The notes beneath the pieces were generated by a model. It was given only the letters and a program-made list of their open reading frames with translations, ran no database searches and was not told where the DNA came from. The position numbers and the translations under genes are program-made. This document shows, one piece after another, positions 26,028-37,871 of a stretch of DNA of 64,000 nt. The stretch is from NCBI GenBank assembly GCA_028386065.3, contig JAKUCV010000897.1, positions 113,884 through 177,883 on the forward strand. The letters run 5' to 3'. This DNA comes from Turnera subulata (Eukaryota > Streptophyta > Magnoliopsida > Malpighiales > Passifloraceae). Each line of letters starts with the position of its first letter. Positions within the stretch are counted from its first letter, which is position 1.

Positions 26028-27419
26028 CTAATTGAAACACCCGTGTCCCAATTTAACAATAAAATACTCAATTAAAGGAAATTACCAAAATACCCGGGAC
26101 ACGAATTCCAATATCAAAAATATCCAATATTCTTAATAAAAACGAGATGTCATAAAGAACAAAAACCAATCCGGCTTATCAAGCCACAAACAACCCGGCA
26201 TCCTGCCGAAACATCATCAGTACATAAACCCGGCAATCCGCCGATAATATAATCCAAAATCAAAAGTGACATCTCAGTAAAAATTCCAATGCAGCGGAAG
26301 AAATAAATGGAATAAAAATATGAGAAGCAAGACAGTATGCATGCCGACACTATGGATCCAACCGGGAGAACAAGCACGGCTAACTGCTGGGATGTCCACG
26401 TCCGTACTCCGGGAAAAGAAGAAAGTGACTGCACGCTATCTAAAGTCTGAAAAACAACGTTGGCGATTATGTGAGTCGCCTACTCAGTGAGCAATATATA
26501 TCTAATTATGAGAGTGTGCAGATCAGGTCCGAAAGGAAGGCAGAGCAACAGACTAGCATGCAAACATACAACAATCAGTACTAACATGCCAACACAAACA
26601 AGCATACAGTTTATTATCCTTCATCTGTTATGTGTTAAGTTTTCTTATTATGTTTTATTATTCAGGGCCCCTAATGTGTGCGTCGAGCTCGGTCCCGTCT
26701 CATGAGACAACCAGGCATAAGTCAAATAAAAACCAGGCACGAAGCCCAACATATCCATAGAGAGAGAGAGAGAGACAGAGAGAAAGAGGGAGGTAGAAAG
26801 GGGGAGGTAGAAGGAGGGAGGTAGAAACCGGTCATCACAGACCCACATGCAAATCTGCATAACACTTGCTAATCCGCAAGCAAACCCGAGGGGTATCACT
26901 TCCCGCTCGAAACAACCGGTCATCAGCACACAGTAGCCTAACTTCTACTGTACATTATCTTTATCCACAAATTATAAGTCTATGTGTGCCATTAGTTGTG
27001 ATTAAACAGGGTTGTGTGATAAAACATCTCAAACAGATAACCGGGTCTCCGACCCTCAACACATCACACCAAACACCCAGAATCACATCACATGTTATAA
27101 ACCATAACATTCCAATCATCCAGCTCATCAGCAAAAGTACACTTAGGCACACAATACAGATTACAGCATGTTAGCAAACAAGCATGCAACTCAAACAAAC
27201 CATTCCAACGAGCTCACACAAACAAACATAAAAAGACATATAAAGTCACCTCAATGACGATTGTCTTGTGGAGCTTTTCCCAAAACCGAACCACCAGCTC
27301 CCGAGGTAACACCCGTGCCTGAATACCGGCACATATACACATCACAAAACAGTTTTTTGAAGAAATAAACAAAACTATGCATGAATGCCGATGTAAAGCT
27401 CAACTGAGTAAAACCCGTC

Positions 27420-27790
27420 CCCAATTAATCAGTTATGAAATTCCCGGGTCTAAACCCGACTTAATGTTCTCTCACCAAAAACTCCGAGTAACGGGACCTA
27501 AGGTTCACCGGGCTTAAGCCCAACTAAGTCCAAGAATAATCCCCGAGCCTATGGTCCACTCATCATGTCGTTTATGAATTCCCGGCCTAAAGTCCAATCT
27601 AAGCCCAATTACAATTTCCGGGCCTAAAGCCCACTTCCTTAAGTCCTTAATTAACCAATTATATGATTGGGCTCAAAGCCCGTTACTTAGGTCCAAGGTT
27701 AATGCGATGTCCAAAGATTCCCGGCCTAAGGTTCTACCCGTGTCGGTATTTACCGGCCTAAGGTTCTACCCGTCTCGGTTTCCACTAATT
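27420..27790. repeat. Degenerate tandem repeats inside the solo LTR
   Basis: Six or more units of about 50-60 bases share a core such as TTCCCGGCCTAAAGTCCA followed by TAAGTCC. The last two are close duplicates around CGGCCTAAGGTTCTACCCGT. Similar repetition of CCCGAGCCTTCGCCGGA occurs at about 27.88-27.95 kb. These are internal LTR repeats with no coding meaning. Confidence 0.7.
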
Positions 27791-28554
27791 ACAATTAAAT
27801 ACATGACCCAATTCCGAATATAAGTACGTGCCGGATGTAGATTTAAAATACACCATTTATACCGTGGAATGCCGAAATAACGACCCGAGCCTTCGCCGGA
27901 TAATTCCCGAGCCTTCGCCGGAAAATTCCCGAGCCTTGCCGGATTCTGGTGACCTTGCCGGAATTCACCCAAAACTGCCAGAAACCAAACAGCCAATATA
28001 TTCACTTCACGGCAACAATTACACAACACAAACCGACAAGGAAACAGGAAGAAAAATCGCATCCTTACCGGAAATTTGCTGCCAAACCCAAATCCGTCCT
28101 CCTCTGCCGGCAGAACACACGCATCCACGCACCCACACACCCACAGCAACACGACTACACAATCCCACCAGCTGAGGGCGACAGCGACGATGGGGTCGGA
28201 ACCACTTCAGACCTCACCTCGCGATCCGGACTCCACGGTTGCTCGAGGTGACGAGACGGCTTGCAGCAGGACCGTCGCGACGAACCAAAGAACGAGCACG
28301 GGCGGCGACAAGGACGGTCTGCTCCAAGTCGACGACGGTTTTTTAGAAGGAAGGAAAGAGGGTGACGGCGCCGGAGAGGAAGAAGGGAGAGACAAGAGAG
28401 GAAGAGAAAGCGAGAGGGGAAGAGAAGAGGGAGAGAGAGAGAGAAGAAGGAAGAAAACGAGAGGAGAGGCGGCACGGCTTAGGGGCTGCGGCGGCGAAAA
28501 GAACCAGAGAACAGAGAAAAAAAAGAAGAATGAGAGAGGAAGAGGAAAAAGAGA

Positions 28555-28562
28555 TTTTTATA
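28555..28562 (-). promoter_or_regulatory. TATA box of the solo LTR
   Basis: TATAAAAA on the minus strand lies about 350 bases inside the LTR start and is followed by a CT-rich leader. It would have started the element's genomic RNA. Whether it still drives transcription into 26 kb and beyond is unknown. Confidence 0.6.
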
Positions 28563-28917
28563 CCTAGGGTTCGGACGACCTAGAAACGGCGTCGTTTGGT
28601 CATCCACCACGCAGGTCAACATGGCCACACGAGCTGGTCAACGCCCTCATATCCCTTTTGTTTTTTTTTTTTTTAAACATTCCAAAACGACATAGTTTCG
28701 ATAGACCCCATATTAAACTCCGCGTTTCACCCCGATTTCGAATCCGTTTTCCACGGGACCCGAACCATGAACAATACCAACTTAAAATTGATATTTCCCA
28801 GGCATAATAATTTATTTCCATAACCAAAAATCCGAAAACTCCACAAGGGTAAAATTGGAATAAATTTCAAAAATTCCGAAAAAATCAAATTATGGAAATT
28901 CGGGGCGTTACACTAAT

Positions 28918-30186
28918 ACATGTTCAAGTCATAACATTGACAACATCAAAAACACCACAAGTAAAATGCATGGATTAACAATAAATTACAATCAAACAAT
29001 GACACGTGTTCCAAACTCATTGATTGTAAATAGAAAGTTATAAAATAAAATAAAATTTAGCAAGTTAGATGACTGTTATTTTTCACATCTTTCATTTTAT
29101 CTCTTTCTTTTTTCGATCTTCTTTATACTGCAATCTTTCTCTATTCTTAATCATCTTGCCCTTAGTTTCCTCGCTACCTCTGCAACCCTTGTAAAAGTGA
29201 AGTGGAGAAACTTTTAGACCTTTGAATCTCCTCCTTCAATTCCAATTGCAATTTTTTTATATTTATTTTTTTATAGTTTGTTTCATTACTCCAATTATTT
29301 CATATTGATGGCTCGTTTATTAGGAGAACGAGTAATCTCACATTCTTCTTCTAGAAATTAGTTATCTATAAAGTCATTATAATTTTATATTAACAAAAAT
29401 TGAAATGTCACTTTTTCAATTTTATATTTTATAAAGTGACAATTTCTTAAATAAACTCGGCATTTTATTAATGAACTAAAAATTTTGAGATTAGCTTTCA
29501 TTTTCTTCGTGATAAAGTACAAGAGAAATCTCTCGTTATTAAATATATTAGCGCTCATGATCATATGGTTCATATTGTAACCAAACCATTACATACCACT
29601 TTCTTTTGAATTTTAAGGTTATATAGCGAGACAAGATTGGGACAAAAATAGTTCTGCATTTAGTGTATCACGACAGGACATGAATTTAAAACATGATGGA
29701 CATACTTGAAAATTTTTTAAAATTTATGTTCTCTGTAGGGAAGATCGAACCACTAAAACCGAATACGTAGTTAACACATATCAAATGGCTAAAAACTAAG
29801 TAACTTCTTGTTGATGCCAAAACACTCTTTCTAAAACTTTGAGCTTTTTCCTTAGCTTTAAAAAAGAATTGAAGTGAAAGAAAAAATGGTATGCCATCCT
29901 ACATAGATTTAGGTTTTACATATAATATTGTTGACCAAGGTCGCAATTAAAAATATGCTTTCTCTTCTAACAAATTTCTTTAGGTATGGTTCTTTATCAT
30001 CTTTTTTAACTAAATCTATAATTGGTTCTTTTATATTTGGGCATTAGTGGAGGATCATTTTTATAATATAGGGAAATAATTTATTTTTATCTTTGGTATT
30101 TTTTTTTAAGGAGATGGTTTTAATTTTGAAGAGTTATAGTTATATCAGTTATAACAATATCTTTTAGAAAATATTGATGGCAGAGT
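28918..30186. other. AT-rich intergenic sequence
   Basis: I see no gene, repeat array or structural RNA in this stretch. Short open frames have no recognisable similarity. Confidence 0.5.
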
Positions 30187-30394
30187 GTACAGGGTAATCC
30201 GGGCATGGCAGGTACGAGTGGCCTCTTGCGCAATAGCTTTGGGAGTTTTATTGAAGATTTTTCAGCTTGGGTTGGCCTCACATATGCTCTTATAGCAAAA
30301 TTATCTGCAATTCAGTATGGGCTCATTTTAGTGTGGGATTTTGGCTTCTGCCAAGTTATTATAGTGAGTGATTCTCTGGTAGCTGCCACTCTTA

Positions 30395-30730
30395 TGTTAA
30401 TTTTTAAAAAGAAAGAAAGAAGAAGAGTTTTCGTTTTCTTCCTATTAGAAAACTAATAACCGAAAGATAAAGCAGTAAAAGATTTCCTAAAAGATAGACT
30501 TTCAAAGACTTCCTAAAAAATTTTCCAAATATTCCAAAGATTTGGCAACCGAATAACTAATTCAGTGGAAGACCTTCCATACACAATCCTATAGAGTACA
30601 TTAGTGTTCCTAATTAGTACACGTAGCCTTCCTTCACCATAACTACAAAATTCTTCCACAAAGTTCTCAAAGTACCAGCTTCTTCTAGATAATTTTCAAA
30701 AGATCTTCAGCAAGAGAATCAACTCCAACA
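30395..30730 (-). repeat. LTR (left copy) of the miniature element
   Basis: It matches 31085-31435 along its length. It lacks a short TTGGATTTA-like segment present in the other copy, which removes part of the minus-strand TATA region. Confidence 0.88.
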
Positions 30731-31084
30731 CTCCCCTAATCCTATTGCCTGAACTTCCACTCAGCTCACAATTCTGATGTGTATCAATTTCTTTAGTCCT
30801 AACAAATAGTTTAAACCAAAGCTCCAAAGTTTCTTGCAACCGAAATTCTTCTGCGACATTTCCTTGAAAACTTTCTTCTCCATACCTTTATTAATCCATC
30901 TGCATTTGTTCAAATCCTACAAAACAAACTTCTGAAACTTCTTGCCACAAGATTCCACACAAAAGAGAGACTCTAACCAACCAATAAACTCTAAAAATAT
31001 ATCCTTTCCCTCAAATTCTCAAAGGATACTAAAAGATACTAAAGATTCAAAAGAGGTCCGTAAGATCACGGGGCTCCGCTACCA

Positions 31085-31435
31085 TGTTAATTTGTAAAAA
31101 GAAAGAAAGAAAAAGAGTTTCATTCCTATTTAAAAACTAAGAACCCAAAGATAGATCAGTAAAACATTTCTCAAACGATAAACTTCCAAAGACTTTCCAA
31201 CTTTCCAAAAAATTTTCAAAAAGATATCCCAAAGATGTGGCAACCGAATAACTATTCAATTCAAGACCTTCCATACACAATCCTTGGATTTATAGAGTAC
31301 ATTAGTGTTCCTAGTTAGTACATGTAGCCTTTACCTTCACCATTACTATAAAATTTTTCTACAAAGTTCTCAAAGTACCAGCTTTTTTTAGATAATTCTC
31401 AAAAGATCTTCTAAGCAAGAGGATCAACTCCAACT
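31085..31435 (-). repeat. LTR (right copy) of the miniature element
   Basis: It keeps a minus-strand TATAAAT box and is bordered on its left by the primer-binding site. In the element's own direction this is the 5' LTR. Confidence 0.88.
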
Positions 31436-31699
31436 TCTTATTCTTTGAGGTAGCTCATCAATGCACCTTTAACTTTTCCTTCTCCGAGATAATTGGAGAT
31501 TTATGTCTCGTCCATGGCAGTGTACCCTCATTCATATCCTACGAGAAACTAATTTCTGCACAGACCTGTTAGCGAAGCTGGGTGTTTCTTGACAGGACTA
31601 TCTAAAGGTGTGGCGCTCTCCTTCCTCGAAACTACTGCCAATTTTGCAAGTTGAACTTTGTAGTATTGTGTATGTATTTAAAAAAAATCTATTTCCATA

Positions 31700-33227
31700 C
31701 CCTCTCTCTCCCAACAAATTACTCTAACATTTTCCTCTTTACTCCCACCAATAAAATACCATTGTATTTTGTATGGAACTTCACTGATAAATATTACACA
31801 CAAAAAAAAAGATTAAGGTCACTCTTATGGAGGAATAAGGAATCCCAAAAAAATTGAGATTGAAGAGTTAACAAAACAAAGAATAGAGAGAATTTTCATG
31901 TGCCTATTGTTGATTTAGGGCTTCGAGCAATAGCCAATGGTTTGGGTTCTGTGGAGAGTTTTTTTTTGAAAAAAATAAAATGGCACGGGAGATGTAAAAC
32001 AAAAATTATTGTTAAGGAAACAACCAATTCTTTTACCAGAATGAACATAAATTTCGTTGTTGTCATTTCGCTTATTCTTTCATAAATCATTATCAGATTT
32101 TCCTATGGCTGATTTTGATCAAAGATTTCGAGTAGGTATACATTAATATACAACTTCAATTCGACAAAAAAAATATACAACTTCAAAATCTTAAAGGACC
32201 CTATAGGTAATAGTCTAAGCGGTGAAAAGTTAGACATTTACACAAGATTTTGGATTCAATCTCCATAGTTGGAACTTGAAAGGGCTGTTCCAGTAATGTA
32301 TCTTATTTTATTTTAAATTGATCAATATCGTGTGCTCTGGGCCAATTAAAAAATAAATTTTTTTGTACATCATAATTTCATAAATTATTATAATCTCAAC
32401 CTCAACTCCAAATTACTCTCAATCTTGAAGTCCAACTTATGATCCTTTGGAACTTAATCCAAAGGAGATGCCATAATTAAAAAATAAATCTTGAAAAGTC
32501 TACATTATTTTTGCACTAAAAAAATTAATCTTATTGCGTGAGCATGAGGTGCCAAGAAGTAAAAAATTAATGATGAATAACATTATCTTGTCGTATGGGT
32601 TCTTTGGCATAAAAAATCTAAGAAATCCAACCTTTCTAGTTTTTCTGGCTTTGGTTAAAAAATTCACTAGGCCTAGCTAAGCTAATCTAAATTCTTTTGG
32701 AATGATCTAAAAAAAAAATTTGTTTGAATTATTTCTTAAGAAAACTTTTTTTTGATAATTTTTTTAAAAGAAAACTTCTTAAATTAAAGCCAAAACTACT
32801 TTCTCCGGGAAAGAAGCCATAAATTTCGTCCTCTTTGTAATAAGGAAGGAAAAAGAAACAATCTGCAAGTAAAATATAATAAACTGTAACTTATCAACAA
32901 AAATTAATGGGGTAATAATAATTGCTATATATTAATGCTCGTCACAAAGAAACTCGTTATACGCACCAAAGAAAGAAAAAGAACCTCGCTGCATAATATA
33001 TCCACAGAAAAGAATTCGGGGTGTTTAAGCAAAAAAAAGGAAAATTGCGGTGACCGACGTGGATGATAAATACGAACTGATAAACGTGATAGGATAGGAT
33101 CATAGGAATGCAACGCCAAAAAAAAAAAAAAAAAGCCTTGATAGTAATGGAGGAGAGCCGTGACGACTTGGTTTTTATCCACACAGAAATCGTTGTGTCT
33201 TTGGTAAGAGACTCCTTTATCATTCAT
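31700..33227. other. AT-rich intergenic sequence upstream of ETFA
   Basis: I see no recognisable gene. The interval is rich in A and T runs, including A tracts at 33118-33133. Its last few hundred bases are the presumed promoter of the ETFA gene. Confidence 0.5.
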
Positions 33228-33237
33228 ACGACGTCGT
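33228..33237. promoter_or_regulatory. Palindromic C-box-like element upstream of ETFA
   Basis: ACGACGTCGT is a perfect 10-bp palindrome with a GACGTC core, 123 bases before the ETFA start codon. GACGTC/ACGT cores are bound by plant bZIP factors. C/S1-group bZIPs are known to act on the ETF pathway gene ETFQO under energy starvation, so a similar role here is a reasonable inference. Confidence 0.45.
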
Positions 33238-33359
33238 CTTTTTGTAGGAACTATTTTATTTCCTACCGTCAGTGTCCGTTGTCTCCCTCATCACCCCACC
33301 CACCAGTAAAGAAAACACAGAGAGACGGTTCAATCGATCAAACCACAGAGCACACAATA

Positions 33360-36300
33360 ATGCTTAGAGCTCTCAAAACCGCAACGCCTCTCCCTCGAAT
33401 AACCTCACTAACCTCCATTTGCAGATCCGTAAGTTCTTCCCCTGCCTAATCCGTTCCAAAATGACGATAATCTGTTACGGATTTTAAGTATTTTCCGAAT
33501 TCGTTAACCGGACTCGTTTTTTTTCTTTTGTTAATAAGTAGGCTAGCACGTTAGTGATCGCCGAACATGAAGGCGGCGCGATCAATGCTCCGTCGGTGAG
33601 TGCAGTAGAGGCGGCCAAGTCTTTGGGCGAAGGCAATTCCATTTCCCTGCTGTTAGCCGGTTCCGGTACCTCCCTCCATGACGCCGCCGCACGTGCCGCT
33701 TCCTTCCACCCCGCGATTTCCCAGGTTCTTCTTCTATTTCGGCTATCGTAGTGCGGCTTTGTTATTTTCACTGGACGCGACAAAAAGCTTTGATGAAGTT
33801 TTTTGTTCGGGAATGATATGAGTTCAATTTTTTTTTTGTGGTTTTTGTTGGGGTTTATGTAGGTGCTTGTGGTCGATTCCGATAAATTTGCTCGTCCTTT
33901 GGCTGAACCTTGGGCAAGGTTAGTTCATTTGGTCCAGCAGAAAGGTGGCTACTCGCATATCGTCGCTGCTTCGAATTCTTTCGGGAAAAATGTACTGCCG
34001 CGTGCAGCGGCTCTGTTAGATGTTTCTCCAGTTACTGATGTTGTTAATATTTCCGGTTCTAATCAATTTGTCAGGTGATTTACTCTAGTGTTCTTGTTTT
34101 GTAATTTTCCCGATTTGTTATCATTTGGTAGCTATGAGATTCTTCTCTGGCAGTGCAGCTAGCATCCGTACATCAATTAGATCCTTTGGTAGTTGGTCCA
34201 TGATCACTCTTTCTCTGTTCCATGGACTAGTACTAGCTATGAGATTGACGGTGGAGGTCCACAACCAAATTATACAGTTCATGATTTTTTAGGTTAAGCC
34301 TCGGATGCACATCAATTAGATCATTCTGCAGCCGGTCATATCTTAATGGCCCACTAGCTTCCATGTACCAAACTTGATTCCCTTGCTCGTTGCAGCCTGA
34401 TTTGAATGAATAGGAAGAAAAAAAAAAAAAGATAGCTTTTGCATGTAAAATTACGAGCCTGAGCAAACTTGGATGTTCCCAGATACGTGATTTATTACGG
34501 CTAATGTCTTGTGCCTAGGTAAGGAATAGTGACAAAGGAGTTAGGAATACCGTCAAAATTTTCACTGATTTTATATGGTAAGAGAGGAAAATAATGCACT
34601 TACGAATATTAAAAAATACTTTCTTTGTTCCTCTTTCCTTTGTCTGATTGTGAATTTACTGTGTTCTTTTTGGTATACATTCTGTTCTATTTTTCGTTTA
34701 TTATTGAATATGATTTGTTTAGTCTAATACTAATCCGGTTTTGTTATGTTCTACTATGTGATACAGGCCAATTTATGCCGGAAATGCACTCTGTACAGTT
34801 CGATATATTGGCAGCAACCCTTGTATGTTAACCATTAGAACAACCTCGTTTCCTGTCCCATCAGCCTTAGCTGATTCTAAGTCTAATGAAGTTCCTGTTA
34901 ACCAGGTTGATCTCTCAACCCTTGATGAAGGTCTGTGTACCGTTTTTTTCCTCTGCACTAAAGGTTTATGTCATGGTCTCTGCCTTATCATGTAGCATTT
35001 GTCTGGTTTATATCTTTTTTGCTGAATATCTCTGTTTAAAGAATTAATCGTTTTTGATGGCTTGTTTTTAGAGTACTTTTATGTGGTAACGAATTATATG
35101 TCCTAATAGTTTCTCATATTTTGATTGCAGATTCTGTTGGTAAATCTAGATATATATCACAAACCTCTCAAGATACAGAGCGCCCTGATCTAGGAAATGC
35201 AAAAATCGTGGTCACTGGGGGACGGGCCTTGAAAAATGCAGAGAACTTCAAAATGATTGATAAACTTGCAGAAAAACTTGGTGCAGCAGGTGGGTTTCTG
35301 AAATATATCTCAAATGTTGTGCTTGTATGTTTCTTATGCTTCTGATGTAAAGAATGAGTATGTACTTGTTTCTATTCAGAAGTTTGTAAAACATTGAATT
35401 ATCTTCTGTCATGCACCTCTAGAAGTGCGTATTTTTTTAGATGATCTTTTTCTCTTTAAATCACTAGTGATATGACCATTTTCAGTAGCATCTTTCTTAT
35501 ATTTTTTAATTCTTTTCAGTTGGTGCTACCCGTGCTGCTGTTGATGCGGGTTTCGTTCCAAATGAACTCCAGGTAATATTTGCCATTATGGTGCTTCTTA
35601 CTGACATTCAAGTCTACCGCAAAATTTATTCTGATGTATCAAGTCTCATATATCAGTTGCTTACTGTGGATCACACATGTTGCTCTTTGAAAACGTTGTG
35701 AAATGTAATTATCTGGTTTTTTGGTCCACTGAAATTTGCATGAAGTTGTAATTGTTCTATTGCCTTGAATTGCAACATGCATTGGGGGGGCCTGCGAAAG
35801 AGGTGCTATTGATTTTGAAACCATCCTGTGCGGAGATATACAATATCCATGTCTTTTAATTTTGCTGTTGCTTGGTTGACCAGGTTGGTCAGACTGGAAA
35901 AATTGTTGCCCCAGAGTTGTATATGGCTTTTGGTGTTTCTGGGGCCATTCAACACTTAGCTGGCATGAGGGATTCCAGAGTCATTGTTGCTGTAAATAAA
36001 GATGCAGATGCTCCAATTTTTGAGGTAATAATACTTTTTTTTGGTTGAAAGGTAATAATACTTTTATCTCATGTCGGAAATACCTGGATTATTACAAAAC
36101 TCATTCTTGGTTGCATAGAAGGGTAGGCTCATGCATACAAATTACTGCTTTTGTTTAACAGCATGTTTGAATTTTCTTTCACTTACCACAAAAAGTCCTG
36201 GAAATTGGATAGACCTTTATCTACGGAATGTATACTTTAGTTGAAATCTGGTTGCTCTAGATTCGTTAATATGATCGTTGATGCGTGGGTGCCCTATTTT

Positions 36301-37553
36301 CCTTTCCAGAGTTGAGTGATATACAACTATAGGTCCTTAGTCATTAAGTATGTAAGTTCTGGGTAGAGTTGGTTGTTTGCTTTACCTTTAACCCAGTCCA
36401 TAAGTTTCGACACCAAATCATCCTATGGTTTTTCAATTAATCTAGCATTTGCGAAAACCAAAATGGCAAAGTTACTTAATATAAACTTTGATTACATTTC
36501 TCAAGTATTTGTGTAGTAGTCCAACTGAATCAATAAAATAATCAACGCATGAACAAGATCATTTTGGTTGAGCTAGCAGAAATTTAACAGAACCAGTTAT
36601 GGTGAAGCTAAGATGAATTGCATTCTCGATTAATGGGAATATTGCAAACTTGCTATTTTTGAATTGGTAGAATGAAGTATGTAATATCTACTTTAAAATT
36701 TTCTAAAACAATTAAAAAGCTGGAGGAAGAATACCATATCGCTCATGCAGCATCTACCCCTAGCAAATCGTTGCATAAGAGGCAGTGCAACATAACCTAC
36801 TATAACATTTCAGAAAACTATAAACTTGGGCTTCATTAAGTGAATTCTGTTGCTGAAACAGCATAATGGTACTTGTTGGCTCCAGAGATTAGCATATTTC
36901 TACTGCAAGTCTATCATACTTTTTTATCCTGAAGATAAAAGGATACAAGATGCTAAAGAACAAAAAAAACAAAAGTGAAAAAAAAAAATTTAAAGCAAAG
37001 ATTCAGGTCCTAATGGTGAATGCTATTGGCATCTCATTCTTCTAATTCAACTGACAAGAGTCCAGTACATAGAGTTTAGTTGGAGTAGAAAAATTATTTT
37101 GGAGTGCATTAAGCATTGGAAGAAGCACAACTACCTGTACGTCCATAGTTTGCTCAATAAAACAAGCATCTTACTAGTTGGGAATCACTTCAAGAGATGG
37201 AAGTGGTCTTAGATCTCTTTCTTCTGTGTTTTGCATGATTTTTTTGGCTGCTGAATTAGACTTTCACTGCACTTTCTTCTAAAAGACAATTTTATTTTAT
37301 TTTTTCTGCATTTTCCTGTTTCTGAAGATTACACGTTACAGGCAAAGGCCAAGATACAGGACAACACTCTGCGCATCTTGATTTGTCATGCCGTGTCTTC
37401 CTTGTTTATATGTACTGGCGTTGTTGCCTGAACTTATTAATATTTTTCCTGAATGCTTGGTGTGTTTGTCTGCAGGTGGCTGATTATGGTCTTGTTGGTG
37501 ATCTTTTTGAGGTGATACCAGAGTTATTGGAGAAGCTTCCTGAGAAAAAGTAG
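33360..37553 (+). CDS. ETFA: Electron transfer flavoprotein subunit alpha, mitochondrial
   Basis: Eight exons with GT-AG introns: 33360-33428, 33542-33724, 33863-34074, 34767-34930, 35131-35289, 35520-35572, 35884-36024 and 37476-37553, giving 352 residues. The N-terminus (about 23 residues, with Arg, Ser and Thr and no acidic residue) is a mitochondrial presequence. The ETF N-terminal domain begins [13 protein letters not shown]. The C-terminal FAD-binding domain carries the family signature [19 protein letters not shown] and ends [20 protein letters not shown]. With ETF-beta it takes electrons from matrix dehydrogenases such as isovaleryl-CoA and D-2-hydroxyglutarate dehydrogenase and passes them to ETF:ubiquinone oxidoreductase. 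This supports branched-chain amino acid breakdown in darkness. Exon 1 encodes only the presequence. No lesion is visible. A duplicated donor motif follows exon 7. Confidence 0.97.
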
Positions 37554-37603
37554 GCTAGTGTACTTCAAATCTTCAAATGCTGATGGGATGCATTATTTAT
37601 GTC

Positions 37604-37609
37604 AATAAA
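37604..37609 (+). terminator. Polyadenylation-type AATAAA of ETFA
   Basis: AATAAA lies 51 bases after the ETFA stop codon, followed by a T-rich and A-rich stretch. This is a normal plant near-upstream element position. Confidence 0.55.
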
Positions 37610-37721
37610 ATGTCCAATTAAATGTAAACACGATGAAACAGTTTCAGTACAAAAATAATGGAAGCAAAAAAGTTGGTTCAGCTGGTAAAATATTGAAATG
37701 CAAATCAGGTGAAACTTGCTT

Positions 37722-37855
37722 TTTTTTTGAACGTCAAAAGATTGCTTTCATTTAACTGATGTCACCGGTAATTACAGTATGAAAAAGATCAGGGAGCTGG
37801 TCAGCACACAGTCCCGAAAACTGTGTGATCCTAGCATGTTTGGCCACTATATCAG
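37722..37855 (-). mobile_element. 5'-truncated LINE fragment downstream of ETFA
   Basis: A 134-bp segment is flanked by a 16-bp direct repeat CAGGTGAAACTTGCTT (37706-37721 and 37856-37871). On the minus strand it encodes ADIVAKHARITQFSGL, which resembles the C-terminus of LINE RNase H domains. A stop, TTTTGACGTTC and a poly(A) run follow. This is a short 3' end inserted by target-primed reverse transcription. Confidence 0.85.
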
Positions 37856-37871
37856 CAGGTGAAACTTGCTT

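Larger units (their letters stand above)
26033..28912 (-). mobile_element. Solo LTR of a Ty3/gypsy-type retrotransposon, 2.88 kb
   Basis: On the minus strand it begins TGTAACGCCCCGAATTT and ends GGGTGTTTCA, giving TG...CA termini. It is flanked by an exact 5-bp duplication CTAAT (26028-26032 and 28913-28917). There is no pol coding sequence. A minus-strand TATA box at 28555-28562 precedes a pyrimidine-rich then GC-rich leader (about 28.5-28.0 kb), the layout of long LTRs in gypsy chromoviruses. The TGTAACGCCCCG start also fits that group. The segment at about 27.4-27.8 kb is built from degenerate CCGGGCCTAAAGCCC-type repeats. The open frames in the GC-rich part are not genes. Confidence 0.88.
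30395..31435 (-). mobile_element. Miniature LTR retrotransposon (TRIM/LARD-like), 1.04 kb
   Basis: Two direct repeats, 30395-30730 (336 bp) and 31085-31435 (351 bp), start TGTTAATTT and end CTCCAACA, although the right copy ends in T. They enclose a 354-bp non-coding interior. On the minus strand a polypurine tract GGATTAGGGGAG abuts the LTR start at 30731, and a primer-binding site TGGTAGCGGAGCC abuts the LTR end at 31072-31084. A 5-bp duplication TCTTA flanks the element (30390-30394 and 31436-31440). The LTRs differ by many substitutions and small indels, so the insertion is old. It needs enzymes from another element to move. Confidence 0.88.
30187..31690 (+). pseudogene. LINE-type RNase H (RVT_3) relic split by a miniature LTR element
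   Basis: The left part (30187-30389) encodes QGNPGMAGTSGLLRNSFGS and continues through a VIIVSDSLVAATL segment, the first half of an RVT_3 RNase H fold. The right part (31436 to about 31690) encodes MSRPWQCTLIHILRETNF followed by CTDLLAKLGVS, the second half. The two halves come from one domain, and the 1.05-kb LTR element between them, together with one copy of its duplication, accounts for the gap. A stop occurs soon after the junction. No reverse transcriptase is visible upstream, so this is a fragment of a LINE or of a stand-alone RNase H-like gene. Confidence 0.8.

Noticed and set aside
28076..28567. Long open frames on both strands in the GC-rich part of 28 kb
   Set aside because: They lie within the solo LTR leader, are low-complexity, and overlap in several frames.
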